Positions 63,573 through 64,000 of a stretch of DNA of 64,000 bases are shown one piece after another. Location: contig NZ_JACCCC010000001.1 of the NCBI RefSeq assembly GCF_013408795.1, positions 5,890,001 through 5,954,000 on the forward strand, in the 5' to 3' direction. The notes beneath the pieces are model-generated. The model was not told where the DNA came from. It saw only the letters and a list, made by a program, of their open reading frames with translations, and searched no databases. Position numbers and translations under genes: made by a program. This stretch comes from Spinactinospora alkalitolerans (GTDB taxonomy: Bacteria; Actinomycetota; Actinomycetes; Streptosporangiales; Streptosporangiaceae). How positions within the stretch are numbered: the first letter of the stretch is position 1; the number at the start of each line of letters is the position of its first letter.

Positions 63573-64000
63573 CTAGGTCAGTAGGCCGACCTTGTCGGCC
63601 AGGGCGGTGGCGCGCTGTCGGCGCTGGCTCTGCCGGGCGTCGAGCTCTTCAAGGAGGATCCGGCGCGCGTACCCGTTGTACTTGATCGTTTCCGGCGCTG
63701 CGTCGTGCGCTGCGTCGAGCACCGCCAGCGCCGCATCCGGTTGGGCGTCGAGGTGGTAGGCGCGCGCCTGTTCGATCTGGTGGCGCGCGCGGCGCGGCCG
63801 CGATGGGATCGCGCTGTCCGGGGCGTGCTCGGCCTGGCGCACGGACTCGCCACCGGCGCGCAGCTCCACGGCCACGGTGACCGCGTGGGCGCCCATGATC
63901 GCGCGCGAGAACGACGTCACCGGGTGGTAGTAGGCCGCGGGTAGGCGCTGCGCTGCGTCGTTGGCGGTGTCCCAGTGCCCCCAGGCGTTGCCGAGTTCCC
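63573..64000 (-). CDS. XRE-type regulator, C-terminal part (runs off right edge)
   Basis: The frame enters from the right edge and includes LGNAWGHWDTANDAAQRLPAAYYHPVTSFSRAIMGAHAVTVAVELRAGGESVRQAEHAPD, then ARAYHLDAQPDAALAVLDAAHDAAPETIKYNGYARRILLEELDARQSQRR. This TPR-like C-terminal half is typical of a Streptomyces-style XRE regulator in which an N-terminal helix-turn-helix precedes it; that part lies beyond the window. It is likely the upstream partner of the small gene at 63232. Confidence 0.75.
   Translation of the reverse strand, partial: ELGNAWGHWDTANDAAQRLPAAYYHPVTSFSRAIMGAHAVTVAVELRAGGESVRQAEHAPDSAIPSRPRRARHQIEQARAYHLDAQPDAALAVLDAAHDAAPETIKYNGYARRILLEELDARQSQRRQRATALADKVGLLT

Larger units (their letters stand above)
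55684..64000. mobile_element. Second integrative element at tRNA-Lys (right end outside window)
   Basis: Integrase next to and overlapping tRNA-Lys, a repressor-type gene behind it, a divergent operon of overlapping genes with Xis-like and primase/helicase-like products. No second attachment site is visible before the window ends, so the size is at least 8.2 kb. No transfer, capsid or tail genes are seen in this part. Whether the two minus-strand genes at 63232 and beyond belong to it is not known. Confidence 0.8.

Noticed and set aside
1-64000. CRISPR array or rRNA genes
   Set aside because: No regularly spaced identical repeats with unique spacers and no rRNA-like sequence were noticed; the short direct repeats found are all ungapped or irregular.

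Overview
The window is high-GC DNA (roughly 70 % by eye) from an actinobacterium. Supporting signs are frequent GTG starts, many ATGA/GTGA gene overlaps, a tRNA Glu-Asp-Phe cluster, and actinomycete-type families (AviRa-like rRNA methyltransferase, AICE-type integrative element, PspC, TIGR03086/mycothiol-type protein, DUF485/acetate symporters). A Streptosporangiales or Nocardiopsis-like host is my guess from gene style, not a proven identity.

Layout. 0-7.2 kb is chromosome: the end of an ion channel gene, an alanine/Na+ symporter, a YnfA-type membrane protein, an AviRa-type 23S rRNA methyltransferase next to an ABC-F ribosome-protection ATPase, several small unknowns and an S4 (Hsp15-like) RNA-binding protein. 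7.22-17.48 kb is a 10.16-kb integrative element in the tRNA-Phe gene, bounded by a 101-bp direct repeat (one mismatch). It has the logic of an actinomycete integrative and conjugative element (AICE): two XRE regulators of one paralogous family, a tandem-domain GntR repressor, HD and Nudix proteins, a Pra-like activator behind a perfect inverted-repeat operator, an FtsK/TraB-type translocase, a RepSA-type initiator broken by a +1 frameshift, Xis and a tyrosine integrase.

17.4-30.5 kb is chromosome: tRNA-Phe/Asp/Glu, a membrane metallophosphoesterase, a small zinc-protease-like protein, an MFS transporter, PspC, and an acetate module (acetyl-CoA synthetase, a LytS/LytTR two-component pair, and two SSS symporters each preceded by a small membrane partner). 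30.6-35 kb holds an alcohol dehydrogenase, a MarR regulator and a decaying TetR/monooxygenase/TIGR03086 locus. 35-42.4 kb is a catabolic cluster: amine-oxidase-type flavoenzyme, XRE-cupin regulator, hydantoinase/oxoprolinase A and B, and an MHS transporter. After an ArsR/AHSA1 pair and an IS5-type insertion sequence, 44.5-54.7 kb is a tricarboxylate-type catabolic cluster: PrpF-like isomerase, IMDH-like dehydrogenase, FCD-GntR regulator, TctA-TctB fusion permease, TctC lipoprotein, TcuA-like flavoprotein, nitrilase-family hydrolase and a dehalogenase/epoxide-hydrolase-like protein. Three promoters in it share a TTGCATGCAA-type operator.

From 55.7 kb to the right edge a second integrative element sits at tRNA-Lys: an integrase whose 3' end reads through the tRNA gene, a divergent XRE repressor, and a tightly overlapped operon built on an 811-aa primase/helicase-like protein. 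No structural or transfer gene is visible before the window ends, so a phage-satellite (PICI-like) or prim-pol AICE identity is open.

Two dispersed intergenic repeat families link the regions: a roughly 65-80-bp palindrome (four copies, three between convergent genes) and a roughly 62-bp element (two copies). No rRNA gene and no CRISPR array were seen.
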